From positions 49,518,564 to 49,582,563 of the forward strand of contig OY829543.1 of NCBI GenBank assembly GCA_963691705.1: DNA of 64,000 nt, given 5' to 3'. Of the stretch, positions 1-10,849 are shown piece after piece. The first letter of the stretch is position 1, and each line of letters opens with the position of its first letter. The notes under the pieces were generated by a model. The model had not been told where the DNA came from. It searched no databases and saw only the letters and a list, made by a program, of their open reading frames with translations. A program made the position numbers and the translations under genes. The DNA is from Viola odorata. Taxonomy: Eukaryota > Streptophyta > Magnoliopsida > Malpighiales > Violaceae.

Positions 1-79
1 TTTTGGATTATCACAAGCTCAACCGAAAACGAGCCCGAGTGTTTACCAAGAGCTCAATTCCCGGTGTCTGATAAAGTTC
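1..79 (+). repeat. Left arm of a 79-bp inverted repeat (partner 14880-14958)
   Basis: Positions 1-79 are the reverse complement of 14880-14958 with only about five mismatches. In the right arm the repeat straddles the start of an LTR that begins TGATAATCC at 14946. The left arm therefore looks like the edge of an oppositely oriented copy that continues off the window. It could be a terminal inverted repeat of one large element, or two relatives inserted head to head. Confidence 0.8.
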
Positions 80-97
80 TAAACCTTTGAACTTCAT

Positions 98-445
98 GTG
101 TCTAATGAAGTTTTCAATCCTTATAGCAATGGTGTGAAGAATTTTAATGCAGGAAGTAGTGATTTTACTCCTGTTTCTTTAAAGCAGAAGGAGGATAGTC
201 CCATAAGCCAATCCCAAGGTTTAAATTTTTCTGTTATTGAAAATAAAAAGATGAAGGATGGTGATGCAGTTGGGCCTACTAATGGTTCATCGATCTATAT
301 CAAATTAGAGGATATCAGGAAAGCTTCTGTTGGTTTAGTTGCAGCAGTTATAAATTTGTTGCCTTGTGGATTAATTAATTCTGGGAATTTATGCTTCCTC
401 AGTGCGACATTACAGGCTTTTTTGTCCTGTTCATTTGATTGATTC
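98..445 (+). pseudogene. Captured fragment of a UBP24-like ubiquitin-specific protease
   Basis: The 114-residue frame ends in GLINSGNLCFLSATLQAF, which matches the Cys box of USP-family deubiquitinases (GLxNxGNxCFxNATLQxL). In that family the Cys is the catalytic nucleophile that cleaves ubiquitin conjugates. The preceding low-complexity, Ser/Asn-rich stretch is like the N-terminal part of plant UBP24. The frame stops just after the Cys box and runs into CCGGATT-rich repeat. No His box or remaining catalytic domain follows, so it cannot be an active enzyme. It lies inside an LTR-type element, between the inverted repeat and the copia insertion, which suggests transduplication of a host exon. 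The Cys-box match is seen directly; the UBP24 assignment is from memory of the family. Confidence 0.6.
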
Positions 446-720
446 CGGGTTCTTAGTGGTGATTCCGGATTTATGCAAACTGATTTCGGGTTTCGTGCAT
501 ATTGATTCCGAGTTTGGGAATGTTGATTCCGGGAAAGAGTGCATTGCCGGACAACAATATTGGGTTCCGGTCGTATGTTTCAGTGGTAAAGATGATTCCG
601 GGAGTGAGTGATGATGATTGCGTGATTGATTGTCCGGATCCTTATTATTCCACTACTTGTTCGGATTCTTATTATCCCATTACTGGTCCGGATCTTTATT
701 GTCCCATTACTTGTCCGAAA
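446..720 (+). repeat. Degenerate GATTCCGG / GTCCGGAT short repeats
   Basis: About a dozen copies of a short GATTCCGG-type word lie between 446 and 610. They are followed by three copies of a unit of roughly 30 bases (TCCGGAT..TTATT.TCCCATTACT) to about 715. A related CCGGA-rich tract occurs at 14520-14810, on the far side of the copia insertion, so both probably belong to the same host element. Confidence 0.6.
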
Positions 721-1122
721 CACCTTGAGAAATTTATGTTTACACACAATTGGTGCCATGGGGCTCTTAGTTACTGGGAGGATCATTCTTCAGTTAGAAA
801 AATGTTGAAAATTTCTGAGAATCATACTTGGAAGGAATTAGAGAAAGCTGATGCCATGCCTACAGAGGTGTACTGGAATGCTCTGGGTTTATTATTGCGG
901 GTGTACTTGCAGAATGAGCTTGACATATTTGAAGGCCATCTAACAGACTTAGCACGCCTTGTAATTGATCAAGGCAATTGGTATCTAGAGTGGCATCTTG
1001 ATGTGTTGATAGTAGGGGCCTTAGCTCAGATCGAGGAATTGTTAAAAGCAGAAGATTTACCAAAGGGATTGAAATCTGGGGTTTCTAAGATGACGGAGAC
1101 GAAACAAAAAGGTAATACATAA
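502..1122 (+). CDS. Uncharacterised open frame in the Tat-like element, possibly captured
   Basis: A 206-codon frame. Its first 70 residues are translated CCGGAT repeat and mean little. The last 120 or so (about 730-1122) have balanced composition and look like real protein: acidic, with Leu-rich amphipathic helices (for example ALGLLLRVYLQ and IEELLKAEDLP) and a WYLEWHLDVL segment. I recognise no domain. It follows the deubiquitinase fragment and ends 40 bp before the copia LTR, so it could be a second captured fragment or a degenerate element protein. There is no evidence of expression. Confidence 0.3.
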   Translation: MIPSLGMLIPGKSALPDNNIGFRSYVSVVKMIPGVSDDDCVIDCPDPYYSTTCSDSYYPITGPDLYCPITCPKHLEKFMFTHNWCHGALSYWEDHSSVRKMLKISENHTWKELEKADAMPTEVYWNALGLLLRVYLQNELDIFEGHLTDLARLVIDQGNWYLEWHLDVLIVGALAQIEELLKAEDLPKGLKSGVSKMTETKQKGNT

Positions 1123-1161
1123 AGCAGTGGTGTTTTACAGAATCCTTGTATGAGTACGGGA

Positions 1162-1792
1162 TGTTGGGATTTGGGCAACGGGACTAATGCGTTAGTACCG
1201 TTCGTACACGTTGGAACATATGGACGCATATGTTATGTGTGCACCGTCATATAATAAATTGTTAACATAAGGTTAATTGAACCAAATTGACGATGTATTA
1301 AAGTTAAGTGGTCCAATCGTCTAATTAAAATAGTGTGGGGGGTAAATCTGATGATTGTGCAGATTCTGGATTAATTCCGAATTGTTGATGGACTGATTCG
1401 GAATTAATAAAAATATTAAGGACGAAATTGATCCCTGGTGGAATTGCTAAAAGGAATTAAATATTTCTCTGTTGATTTTAATTAAAGGATAAGTTGCCTT
1501 TTCAGTTTTTAAGAGAAGTTGGAAAACTGACATTAAACCAACTATAAAACTAAGAGGCAACTTACATTAAAAAAAACAGAAGAATAAAATACAGATCTCT
1601 CTTGGTTCTCCATCCAACCCCACATAGCAATCATCCACCAGAAGATCAAGATTCCGTGATTTCTTCAATTTCATGGCATCATCAGGTACTCTTCCGCATT
1701 CCGTTTAATTCATGCAACAATTGAATTATTTTCCGGTCCTGTATTGTTGTTCATATGGTTTAGAAAAACAATTATCTCCTCCGGTTCTAACA
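1162..1792 (+). repeat. Copia 5' LTR
   Basis: 631 bp, TG...CA. It matches the 3' LTR with scattered substitutions and small indels (for example the length of the G run near 1335 versus 13421). The LTR difference shows the insertion is not recent. Confidence 0.92.
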
Positions 1793-1806
1793 ATTGGTAG
1801 AGCCGC
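1793..1806 (+). other. Copia primer-binding site
   Basis: Directly after the 5' LTR lies ATTGGTAGAGCC. It resembles the usual plant copia initiator-Met tRNA primer site TGGTATCAGAGC with three bases missing. The deletion would weaken primer pairing. Confidence 0.6.
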
Positions 1807-2031
1807 AATTCAATTTTGATTTTGCATGAATGTCAGATAATTTATGATGCATAACTGATTTAGGAATTAATTGATTTCGGGAATTGATTTGGGAATTGGT
1901 TTATTGATTGATTTCGGCAATTTGGTCAATTTTGATTTTGTCGATTGAATTTGAAACCATTATGCATGAATTGTAATCAATCTATGATGCATGATTGGAA
2001 AATCTATTTCCGGGTCTGCTTTTCCGAATTA

Positions 2032-2395
2032 TGTTCGAGACTATTTTTGTGTGTCTTCCGTTTGCATTAAGTTTTTCCCCTCTTCTACAAAGTTGTATAT
2101 CTGTGAACTACGAGTCTTTTAGAATTGATTTCGTAATTTTCGGACAACGTTTGATACAGTTTCGGATCATATTTCGAAGATCTATGAAGAAAACTATTGG
2201 GGGATTTTTTTTGTGTTCGAGACCATTTTTGTGTGTCTTCTGTTTGGATTCAGTTTTTCCTCTCTTCTTCAAAGTTGTATATCTGTGAATTACGAGTCTT
2301 TTGGAAGTGATTTCGTAATTTTCAGACAAAGTTTGATACAATTTCAGATCATATTTCGAAGATCTATCAAGAAAACTGTTGGGGAAAAACTTTTG
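2032..2395 (+). repeat. 182-bp tandem duplication in the copia leader
   Basis: Two diverged copies with a period of 182 bp: TGTTCGAGA at 2032 recurs at 2214, and each copy ends near GAAGATCTAT.AAGAAAACT. They sit between the primer site and gag. The short open frames across them are conserved only because the DNA is duplicated. Confidence 0.8.
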
Positions 2396-2904
2396 TATGT
2401 GGCGGTACAAAAGTGTTTGGCGGCCCAACCGCCAATCACTGTTTGGTGGACAATCGGTCCTGGAATAACACTAAGGAAGCTTTTGAGCTTAACTTGTTTA
2501 TCTAACTCGATTAATAGATGTAGTAAAGTCACCAAAGTGACCTCTACTACGGACATTACCGAGTTAGACATTTCAAGTGTGGTGTTCATAATTTCATGCA
2601 GATAGTTATCGACCCAAAGGAAGATGATTGTTTGGCAGAAATTATAAACACGATAGTGATGAATTCAAGCTTTATAGCTATTAAGAGATTTATTGCAAGT
2701 GTTTGATCGGCCCAAAGGAAGGTCAAACATTTAACAGAATCAAGCTATAAAATTCACACTATGACAGGTTAATTAATTGTGAGTTGTGTTTTTAGTCCAA
2801 AGATTAAACACAATGTCATGTAATTAATCTCTTGATTTAATCAATGTGTTATTCATTAAGTTTATTGCTAAAGTGAACTGATTAAATGTTGTGCTCCTTC
2901 AGAT

Positions 2905-3282
2905 ATGAACTCAGCAAGTTCGGTATCTGCCAATTTGAACAGTGTACCACTATTATCTTCCAGTAACTTCAAGTTATGGAAGAGAAAGGTAGAGACAGCA
3001 CTGTGCTGTATGAACAAAGATCTGGCGCTATATAAGGATTGCCTTGAGGAACCAGATCTCGAAAGTTATGATAAGGACCTCCAGGCTTTCGAGGATTGGA
3101 AGCAATCAAGCAGAGCTTGTCATTTGGTCATACTCAGTGTTGTCCCTATGTCCATGCAGAGGTCACTGGATAAGGAAGAAAGTGGCAGTAAAATCTTAGA
3201 GATCTTAGACAGTGCTCACCTGGCTACTACCTCTTCATCTGGTTTCAAGAAGAGGAAAAGACAAAGAGACTGCAGGGTCTAG
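2905..3282 (+). pseudogene. Copia gag, N-terminal part
   Basis: The 125-residue frame starts MNSASSVSANLNSVPLL and contains the typical copia gag opening (SSNFKLWKRKVETAL). It would encode the capsid that packages element RNA. The frame is joined after about 110 residues to Lys/Arg-rich sequence that belongs to a different frame, so the middle of gag seems deleted and the join is frameshifted. An intact copia gag is usually two to three times longer. Confidence 0.7.
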
Positions 3283-3284
3283 TT

Positions 3285-4111
3285 CCCAGAAGAAGCATAA
3301 GGGCTCAGATACTGAGCATAAGGGACCAAAATGCTTCTTCTGTAAGAAAGCAGGCCACTTAAAGAAGGACTGCGCTAAGTATATGGCTTGGCGTGAAAAG
3401 AAAGGCATGTCCTTGTCTCTTGTTAGTACAGAATCCCTTTTAGTTTCTGTACCTAAGAACACTTGGTGGTTAGATACAGGAACCACTAAACACATAAGTT
3501 TTTCTTTGCAGGGGTGCAGAACGTACCGGAAGCCCATGGAAAGTGAGAGGTTCCTCTATATGGGTGCAGGTGACCCGGTACCAGTTGAGGGCATTGCTAT
3601 GCTGGAATTAATTTTATGTACTGGTTTTATATTAGAGTTAAAAGAGACTTTATATGTACCGTCTTTTAGACGGAATCTGATTTCAGTTTCCTTGTTGGAC
3701 AAAGAATATTATTCATTCAGATTCGGGAATTATAAAAGTCTACTTTATTTTAACTCTACTTTGGTTGGAACTGGTGCATTAATTGATTCTGATAACTTAT
3801 ATTTATTGCATACAGTTGATAGCAATAATGAATGTTATGTTAGCGATTCTCATGGGATAAAGCGTAAATTACCAACTGAGGATTCATTCAGGTTATGGCA
3901 CAGACGGTTAGGTCATATCTCCACAAGGAGAGTAGACCGACTTGTGTCAGATGGAATTCTTGATGAACTCGATCGTACAGACCAGCAAGTTTGCATCGAG
4001 TGCATAAAGGGCAAAACAACTAACAAAAGACGATTTGAGGCCGAGAGAAGTTCGGAAACTCTTAAACTGGTACATACAGACATTTGTGGTCTATTTCCTA
4101 AGGCATCCTAG
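3285..4111 (+). pseudogene. Copia zinc knuckle, protease and GAG-pre-integrase segment
   Basis: This frame contains the nucleocapsid knuckle CFFCKKAGHLKKDC at about 3340, then an aspartic protease site WWLDTGTTKHIS at about 3465, where DTG is the catalytic triad. LWHRRLGHIS at about 3894 marks the GAG-pre-integrase domain. The frame stops with TAG at 4109-4111, just after the start of the integrase core (LVHTDICG), so the polyprotein is interrupted. It continues in the same frame after the stop. Confidence 0.85.
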
Positions 4112-5581
4112 AATGGTCAACGATACTTTATCAGTTTTATAGATGATTTCTCTCGATACGGATATCTATACCTTTTAAAGGAAAAGTCCGAGGCATTGGA
4201 CGCTTTCAAGTCTTTTAAGGTTGAAGTTGAAATTCAACTCAGAAAGGCTATTAAGGCCGTCAGATCAGATCGTGGTGGTGAGTACTACGGTCGATATGAT
4301 GGATCAGGTGAACAACGTCCTGGGCCATTTGCCCAATTTCTCGATGAGTGTGGGATAGTTCCACAGTACACCATGCCGGGGTCTCCGACCATGAATGGTG
4401 TATATGAAAGGAGGAACCGTGCCCTTAAGGATATGGTAAGGAGTATGATTGCCAATACCACCTTACCTATATCACTCTGGGGAGATGCCTTAAGAACTGC
4501 AGTCTACATTCTCAATAGGATACCAACAAAAGCGACTAACAAAACCCCATATGAGTTATGGACTGGCCGAAAGCCTGTCTTAAAGCAATTAAAAGTTTGG
4601 GGATGTCCAGCAGAGGCAAGGCCTTATAGGCCCGATGAAAGGAAACTGGACTTATGGACTGTTAGTTGTTATTTTGTTGGATATCCGGAGATGTCACGGG
4701 GGTATATGTTTTATAGCCCTACTACCCGAACTTTTTTCGAGACGGGAAATGCTAGATTCCTTGAAGATGTTGATTTTTGGGGGGAAGATAGAAGGTCAGA
4801 TGTCATTTTGGAGGAGGATTCAGACATACCTCATCCTCATGCAGTTTTTGAGGGACAAGATGAATTTATTGTTCCTATTCCTATTCTTATCCCTCAGAAA
4901 GCAAGAAACGACGTCATTAATCTTCCTGCAGGACCAGGACTAGATCCACAGGTTATACCTGAGGATCATCAGGATGTCCATGAGGGTCCACAACCGGATC
5001 AAACTCAACAACCTCAAATAGCTGAGGACCAGGTAGATATGCCACTTAGGAGGTGCACTAGAGTGAGAAGAAATGCGATTCTGGATGACTATATCGTATT
5101 TCTGCAAGAACATGAGGAGACTATTGACTCTTTGGAGGATGACCCGCTCACCTTCAAAGAAGCTACTAGTTGTTCTGATGCTCAAGAATGGATAAGGGCC
5201 ATAGGGGATGAACTCCAATCCATGCAGGACAATGACGTTTGGGAGATTGTACCATTGCTTGAGAAGAAGAAACCGATAGGTTGCAAATGGGTTTTCAAAA
5301 CAAAAAGGGATTCTCAGGGCAATATTGGGAGGTACAAGGCACGTCTTGTTGCGAAAGAATTCACCCAAAAGGAAGGAATAGACTATAAAGAGACCTTCTC
5401 TCCAGTTTCATCGAAGGACTCTTTTAGGACTATTATGGCCTCGGTGGCATATTTTGATCTTGAGCTTCATCAGATAGATGTAAAGACTGCTTTCCCCAAT
5501 GGGGATCTTGAGGAAGAAATCTACATGAGGCGACCAGAAGGACTATCCTCCAACGAGATAGTGAATTGGTTTGTAGATTAA
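4112..5581 (+). pseudogene. Copia integrase core and N-terminal reverse transcriptase
   Basis: Reads on in frame from the preceding stop. The integrase core includes [20 protein letters not shown] and the NGVYERRNR segment with the third acidic residue of the DDE triad. The usual C-terminal block ([19 protein letters not shown]) follows. Reverse transcriptase starts at about 5235 with [21 protein letters not shown] and reaches [19 protein letters not shown], where Pro replaces the usual Leu in the F-L-N-G motif. A frameshift near 5570 takes the reading out of frame just before KKSIYGLKQ. Confidence 0.87.
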
Positions 5582-6478
5582 AGAAGTCTATCTATGGGCT
5601 CAAGCAAGCTTCCCGTCAATGACACTTGAAGTTCCATAGCGTTATTACTTCATACAGTTTCAATGTAAACGTTGTTGAGGACTGTCTGTATCATAAGTTC
5701 AGTGGGAGTAGATTTGTTTTTCTACTGTTATATGTGGATGACATTTTGCTTGCTACTAACGATGTAAAACTTCTTCAAGATACTAAGGATTTTCTCTCGG
5801 ATAACTTTGAGATGAAAGACCTTGGGGAAGCGTCTTTTGTGTTAGGGATTCAGATACACCGTGATCGTTCACGGAGTACCCTTGGATTATCACAAAAGGG
5901 TTACATCGATAAAGTACTAAAGAGATTTAATATGCAAAATTGTAAGCCACATGATACTCCTGTATCCAAAGGTGAGAAGTTTAGCCCTGATTAGTGTCCT
6001 AAGACGGACTTGGACCGCAAGTTCATAGAGGGTGTACCATATGCTTCGGCTGTGGGAAGCATCATATATGCACAGGTTTGCACCCGTTCGGATCTTGCAT
6101 TCATTGTTGGTATGTTGGGCAGATACCAGAGCAATCCCGGAAGGGATCATTAGGTTGCAGCCAAAAGGGTCTTTCGATACCTGTAGAAAATGAAAGACTA
6201 TATGCTCACATACAGGAGATCAAATCAGCTTGAGATCATTGGGTATACTGATTCTGATTTTGCTGGATGCTAGGATAGCCGGAGATCGACTTCAGGTTAT
6301 GTCTTTCTTCTGGCTGAAGGAGCCATTTCATGGAAGAGTGCAAAACAATCACTCGTCGCTTCTTCCACTATGGAGGCAGAATTCGTAGCTTGCTACGAGG
6401 CATCCAGTCATGCTATATGGCTGCAAAATATGGTTAAGGGACTGCGAGTTGTCACTGGTATTGAGAGACCTTTGAGGA
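5582..6478 (+). pseudogene. Copia reverse transcriptase C-terminus and first half of RNase H
   Basis: SIYGLKQASRQ is followed by a TGA where the family has Trp. The catalytic box LLYVDDILLA lies at about 5728, followed by the copia palm and thumb (GEASFVLGIQIHRD). RNase H is recognisable from about 6244 by TDSDFAGC, then RRSTSGYVF and [14 protein letters not shown] after DSDFAGC and another stop near 5992 further disable it. RNase H is cut at 6478 by the gypsy insertion and resumes at 12591. Confidence 0.87.
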
Positions 6479-8041
6479 TGATTGACGTCTATTTTCATGC
6501 ACTTTTACCATCTTAAACCACCTTATTTATGGTGAAAATGGTGCCTTTCACGTCAATCTATCTACTTTTAAAGGAAATGAAGGAAATATCAGCTTTCAGC
6601 ACAAACTAGCAATCTTGGGCGCAGTCTTGGCTAAGACTGCCGATCTAAAGACGTACAAAGCTAGGAGTCTTGGAATGCTATTGCTGGAGTGTGGATGACA
6701 GCTGGATTTGTGCTGGAGGAAATAAAAAAGCTATCTTTGGAGCAAAAATCAGACAAACGACCAATCTTAGCTAAGACAAAATAATCTTAGCTAAGATTGC
6801 CAAGAAACGTGATATACTAGGAGTCACGGGATTTTGAGCTAAAAGAGTGGATTTGACAGCTGGAGACAGCTAGAGAAGATCAGACGTGATCCAAGATTGC
6901 ATCCTTTGAAGGATTATCCTCTATTTGAACAAACAAATCTATTTCTAGTTGTATTTTATTTTATTTTGAATTTGAATAATGTTATCTTTATGTTTTAGGA
7001 GTTTTGAATATGGAAAGGAACGTAATTGGTGGGGACTTTAACCTTATTTAAGGTTAGGGAAGGCTGTCAATTACGGGATCTTCCATCTTCTTTTCTTCTG
7101 GTTCTTGTAAACACTTTGCTGCAATTATTCTTTTGTCTTCTTAATTATTATGTCTAGTAGCTAAACACTTAATTCTTGGTAAGGGTTGAGTGAGCATACT
7201 TGTTATTCATGAGACCGATCTGTTCTTATTATCCTCTCAATCGTAATTGATTCAAGTTCTGTTTTAACAAACCGGTTCTCGTCTAGGCTAAGACTCGATC
7301 AATCTTAGGCAAGATGACGAATTTGCAGCCAGTCACTGAGGGGACGAGCGAAACTGAAGTGACGAAGTAGGCAGCTAACCTCGCGGGGGTTAGTGAGTTT
7401 GAATCGATATAGGCCTAACCAGATTGACAACCTAGGGCTCCGAGTTGGGAGTAGCTTGGCCTAGACTCTATCTTTCCCTACGCCATTGAGAAAACGCATG
7501 TGCCTTAAGCCAGCAGCCAATTGGATAAACCCTTTAACCAGCAAGGTGTCCACTGGCCAGGATCACTAGGAAAGGGGGTACCCTCCAAGTGATTTGAATA
7601 GGAGGAAAATAGGATTGGAAAGGGGTTCCTCCAAATTTATAGCAGAGTTATGAGAGAGAAGGAGAAAATCTAAGGTCGATGATCGATTAAACAAGTAAAG
7701 CGCTCACGAATTCGCCCTTACCAAGAATCTACCCCACATCAGTCCACAACCAATCTCTGCCGCCAATCTTAGCTAAGATTCATTTCTGCCTAAGATTATT
7801 TCTTTATTTAATTTTTGTCTTGTTCTTTTTAATTGCTTTGTTTATCTTAACTGCAGAACAAAACCCCTCAACTCCAGTGATGAGGAAGTCGAGTCAAGAC
7901 TACAAAACTCCAACAAGATCTTTGTGGACGAACCTCTTATCACGATCTACAAGTCCATTGTGGACAGTGTTAAGTTGTATCCCCTACCCCATTTTTATAT
8001 CATTTTATACAACTAAATTTGATGCCCTCGACACGCAATCA
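6479..8041 (+). repeat. Gypsy 5' LTR
   Basis: 1563 bp, unusually long relative to the internal region. Contains several copies of the palindrome AATCTTAGCTAAGATT or variants (for example 6783-6798 and 7765-7780). The LTR is nearly identical to the 3' copy apart from a 178-bp duplication there, so this insertion is young. Confidence 0.92.
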
Positions 8042-8046
8042 AATTT

Positions 8047-8064
8047 TGGCGCCGTTGCCGGGGA
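8047..8064 (+). other. Gypsy primer-binding site
   Basis: TGGCGCCGTTGCCGGGGA lies five bases after the 5' LTR. It is the conserved primer-binding sequence of plant Athila/Tat-type elements and fixes the element's plus orientation. Confidence 0.85.
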
Positions 8065-8149
8065 TCTTTTGACGGTGTTTTTGTAGTTTTGTTTTTATTT
8101 TTGTTTTTGCAGTGATCTTGGCCAAGACAGTAGGCCGAACAGAAAAATC

Positions 8150-8647
8150 ATGCTCCATAATTCTATCCCTCCTTATTTGAATGCATTTAATGTTGAGCAT
8201 AAATTATTTGAAATATCTAACATGGTTCAAAATCTCTCTGCAAGGTACAACCAGGGACAACAACAACAACACCCCATTTACAACCCAACCCACAATTGCT
8301 ACATGGTTCAACATTCGGGTGATCCAGCCCAAGTCAGTGCTGCATATGGACACAATCAGAGCCTATCTTGGCTATGCCCGACATTCCAACAGTACCAACA
8401 AGCATATGAACACAATCAGAACCAATCTTGGCCAAGCCCGACATTCCAACAAACCCCCATAAACCCCCAATATTTTGTACTAGAACCTACCCAAAACCAG
8501 GCCCCTGTGCCTCAGTTGCCACTTACCCCCCAACCTCCAAAAGTTACTGGTGTGCCCATAGAAGAGACCTTGCGAAATTTCATGCAGGCAACCCAGTCTA
8601 GTCTTGTTGAGATGCAGAATCAACTTGCACAGTTGGCACAAAAATGA
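8150..8647 (+). pseudogene. Gag-like remnant of the gypsy element
   Basis: A 165-residue, Gln/Pro/Asn-rich frame. Its C-terminal heptad-like stretch (IEETLRNFMQATQSSLVEMQ) resembles the linker helix after the capsid in Athila-type gag. The N-terminal capsid part is missing. Two near-repeats of about 20 residues (AYGHNQSLSW / AYEHNQNQSW, each followed by PTFQQ) correspond to DNA copies of the CTTGGCCAAG-type word, so the internal repeat reached the coding region. It ends in a TGA at 8645-8647. Confidence 0.5.
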
Positions 8648-8680
8648 CTAGAAAATCAGGGTGCAAAGTCAGACAAGGAT

Positions 8681-9379
8681 ATGAGGATGCTTTATGAGGA
8701 AGATGAGGATGAAGATGATGATGTAGACGAAGAAATCCAGGTAGAGTCTCAGCCGGAACCAATCTTGGGTAAGACTGAGACTAAAACTGATATTCCAGCA
8801 GAGATAGAAAAGGAGCAGCCAATCTTGGCCAAGCTAGTGGGTAAGACTGATGAGCAGAGTTCAAAACCTCTGGAAACAATAGAGATTCCACCCCCTTTTC
8901 CTCCTAGATCTTCAAAACAAAAGAAATTAAATGAGGTTAAGGAATTTGGTGATGAAACAATAGAGTTTAACATGCATGATGTCATTGAAAATCCTAATAA
9001 AATGCACGGTGTTCACTTTGTGGACGTCCTTGGACATGCTGCTGATGAATTACCAAAAGATTATCCTAACATTTCACTCTCAAGTGTGCAGGCACCAGAA
9101 ATTGAGTTTAAAAGCTGTCTTGACCGCAATCTTGGCCAAGATTCAGTTCTGCCAACTAGTCCACCCAAAGCCATGGAATGGACTGACCGTCTTCGCAAGT
9201 TGTTTCCTACTATTCACAGTAACCATAACTCACCATTTGTGATGCAGGAACAACCAAACTTTAACCTTGAACAGCCGCCCGATCCATTCCAATTTATACC
9301 TTTAGAGGTTGTCAAAGAGGCGCCACCCAAAGATCCTGACAAGCTCAGTGCATGGTGTGAGTTTGGAAAACTTTCTTGA
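8681..9379 (+). pseudogene. Gag C-terminus/protease-region remnant of the gypsy element
   Basis: A 232-residue frame with an Asp/Glu-rich start (residues 4-20). PPPFPPRSSKQKKLNEVKEF and then DETIEFNMHDVIENPNKMH follow. These resemble the protease-to-RT linker and the F-N-x-x-D-A-x-x-x-P segment of Athila/Tat polyproteins. No protease DTG/DSG motif remains, and nothing after it resembles reverse transcriptase. It continues the previous frame after a single stop and a short gap, so the two were probably one polyprotein before internal deletion. Confidence 0.5.
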
Positions 9380-10849
9380 TGAGAAATCCATGGCAATGTC
9401 GAGCCCAAGACGATAAATAAGGGCGCTGTATGGGAGGCAACCCATGTTTTTATGTTATTTTATTTTCTTCCATTTTTCTTTTGATTTTTTGTGAATAAGT
9501 TCAAGAGATATTTCGTTGATCCACATCTTTTACTCTTGTCTCCAGAGTTGCTGCAGCATAAGGAGTGCATTCAAAATTAGAGGAAAAATCATAGCTTCGG
9601 CAGTTGCCTTAGCCATTGTGTCTTAGCTAAGACATTTTTCCAGAACTGGACTAAGCAGCCCCTTCAGCAACCACCTCTACTCCAGCATGGACCTCTGTCC
9701 TCTAAGACCTCCCGCAACACAGTGCAAGCCCCCAGGTCGTGTCTTTTCTTTTCTTTTTCTTTTATTGTGTCTTTTATTTTTATTTTTTCTCATTTACACA
9801 TTGAGGACAATGTGTCTTCTAAGTGTGGTGAGGTGTTTTTATGTGTCTTATCTGTATATACATGCCTTTTTGTGTTTTTGTGTGACCTTCTTTTGTTTGC
9901 ACGAAATTTTTTGAATCATGATTTTTTTTCTAGGCTAAGATAGTTGGCCTAGATTGTCTAGTTAGACTCTGATGAATGATTTTTGTTGTATTTTTTATGT
10001 GTATTTTTAAGCATGTGTGTTTCATGTCTTGTTTGAGTGTTGGCAAAAATCTGGACTATGCTTAAGACCTTTTCCCTAATGTCTTAACCTTGACCTTTAG
10101 CATCCTTCACCTTGTGACCCCGTAACTTTTGATCAAGGCATTTCAATAGGTTAACATATTCAACACCAGTAAGGGTACGAGTCCTGGTATCCATTAAGCA
10201 TCCATATTGTACATGATCATGAGGTCTAGCATTGTGTAACACACTTAACAAATAGGCAAGCTTCCACCAAATATTTTTAATATCCCCTTAAGGAAAACTA
10301 CTAGTGGATAACGGAGTTTGTTGCCTTGTGTTGTGCTGAATTGCTCTAATTTAAAGAACTACTTTTATGCCCAGTAATTGCATGCTCTAGAAAAAAAAAG
10401 CAAAAAATAAATAAAAATATATATATTTGTGTATTTGTCTTGATATTTCTGCCTCACAAGCATTAATATTCAAGAAACTATTAGCAATACTGGCATAGGA
10501 AATTTTTAGACAAGGTATTCAAATGTTGATGTTGAGTAGTTGAATTAAGGGGAGAATACCCAAGTAGGTGGATGTCTTGTCTTGTTGAGTCTGTTGTGGA
10601 ATGCAAAAATGTTATGATCATGTAGAATTTGGATGTTTGGGGTGTTGAATAGACCTTCTTCATAAGGGTTGGGATCCATTGAGAAGTATGCTGACTATCA
10701 TAGGTATGAAGGTATTAAGGGATTGGTTAAGGGTCGTCGGTCTAGAAATTTGCCACTGTTTGTTTCCTCTATTTTGAGTCTTTCTTTTGCTGTCTTAGTT
10801 AAGAGTCTAGTATGCTTGCGGGCAAGCATCGTTTAAGTGTGCTGAGGTT
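9380..10849 (+). other. Gypsy 3' untranslated region with post-pol motif and polypurine tract
   Basis: Within 45 bases of the last stop is GGGCGCTGTATGGGAGGCAA, the conserved post-pol block of Athila/Tat elements, which normally follows integrase. Here it follows the gag/protease remnant directly, showing that pol was excised. At the end, TTTAAGTGTGCTGAGGTT precedes the 3' LTR. This is the family's polypurine tract (usually AAGTGTGGGGG) with substitutions. No other gene is seen. Confidence 0.7.

Noticed and set aside
7820..8086. Open frame in the gypsy LTR, identical to one at 12369-12605
   Set aside because: The two copies are the two LTRs of one element. No domain, and the frame runs over the LTR end and primer site.
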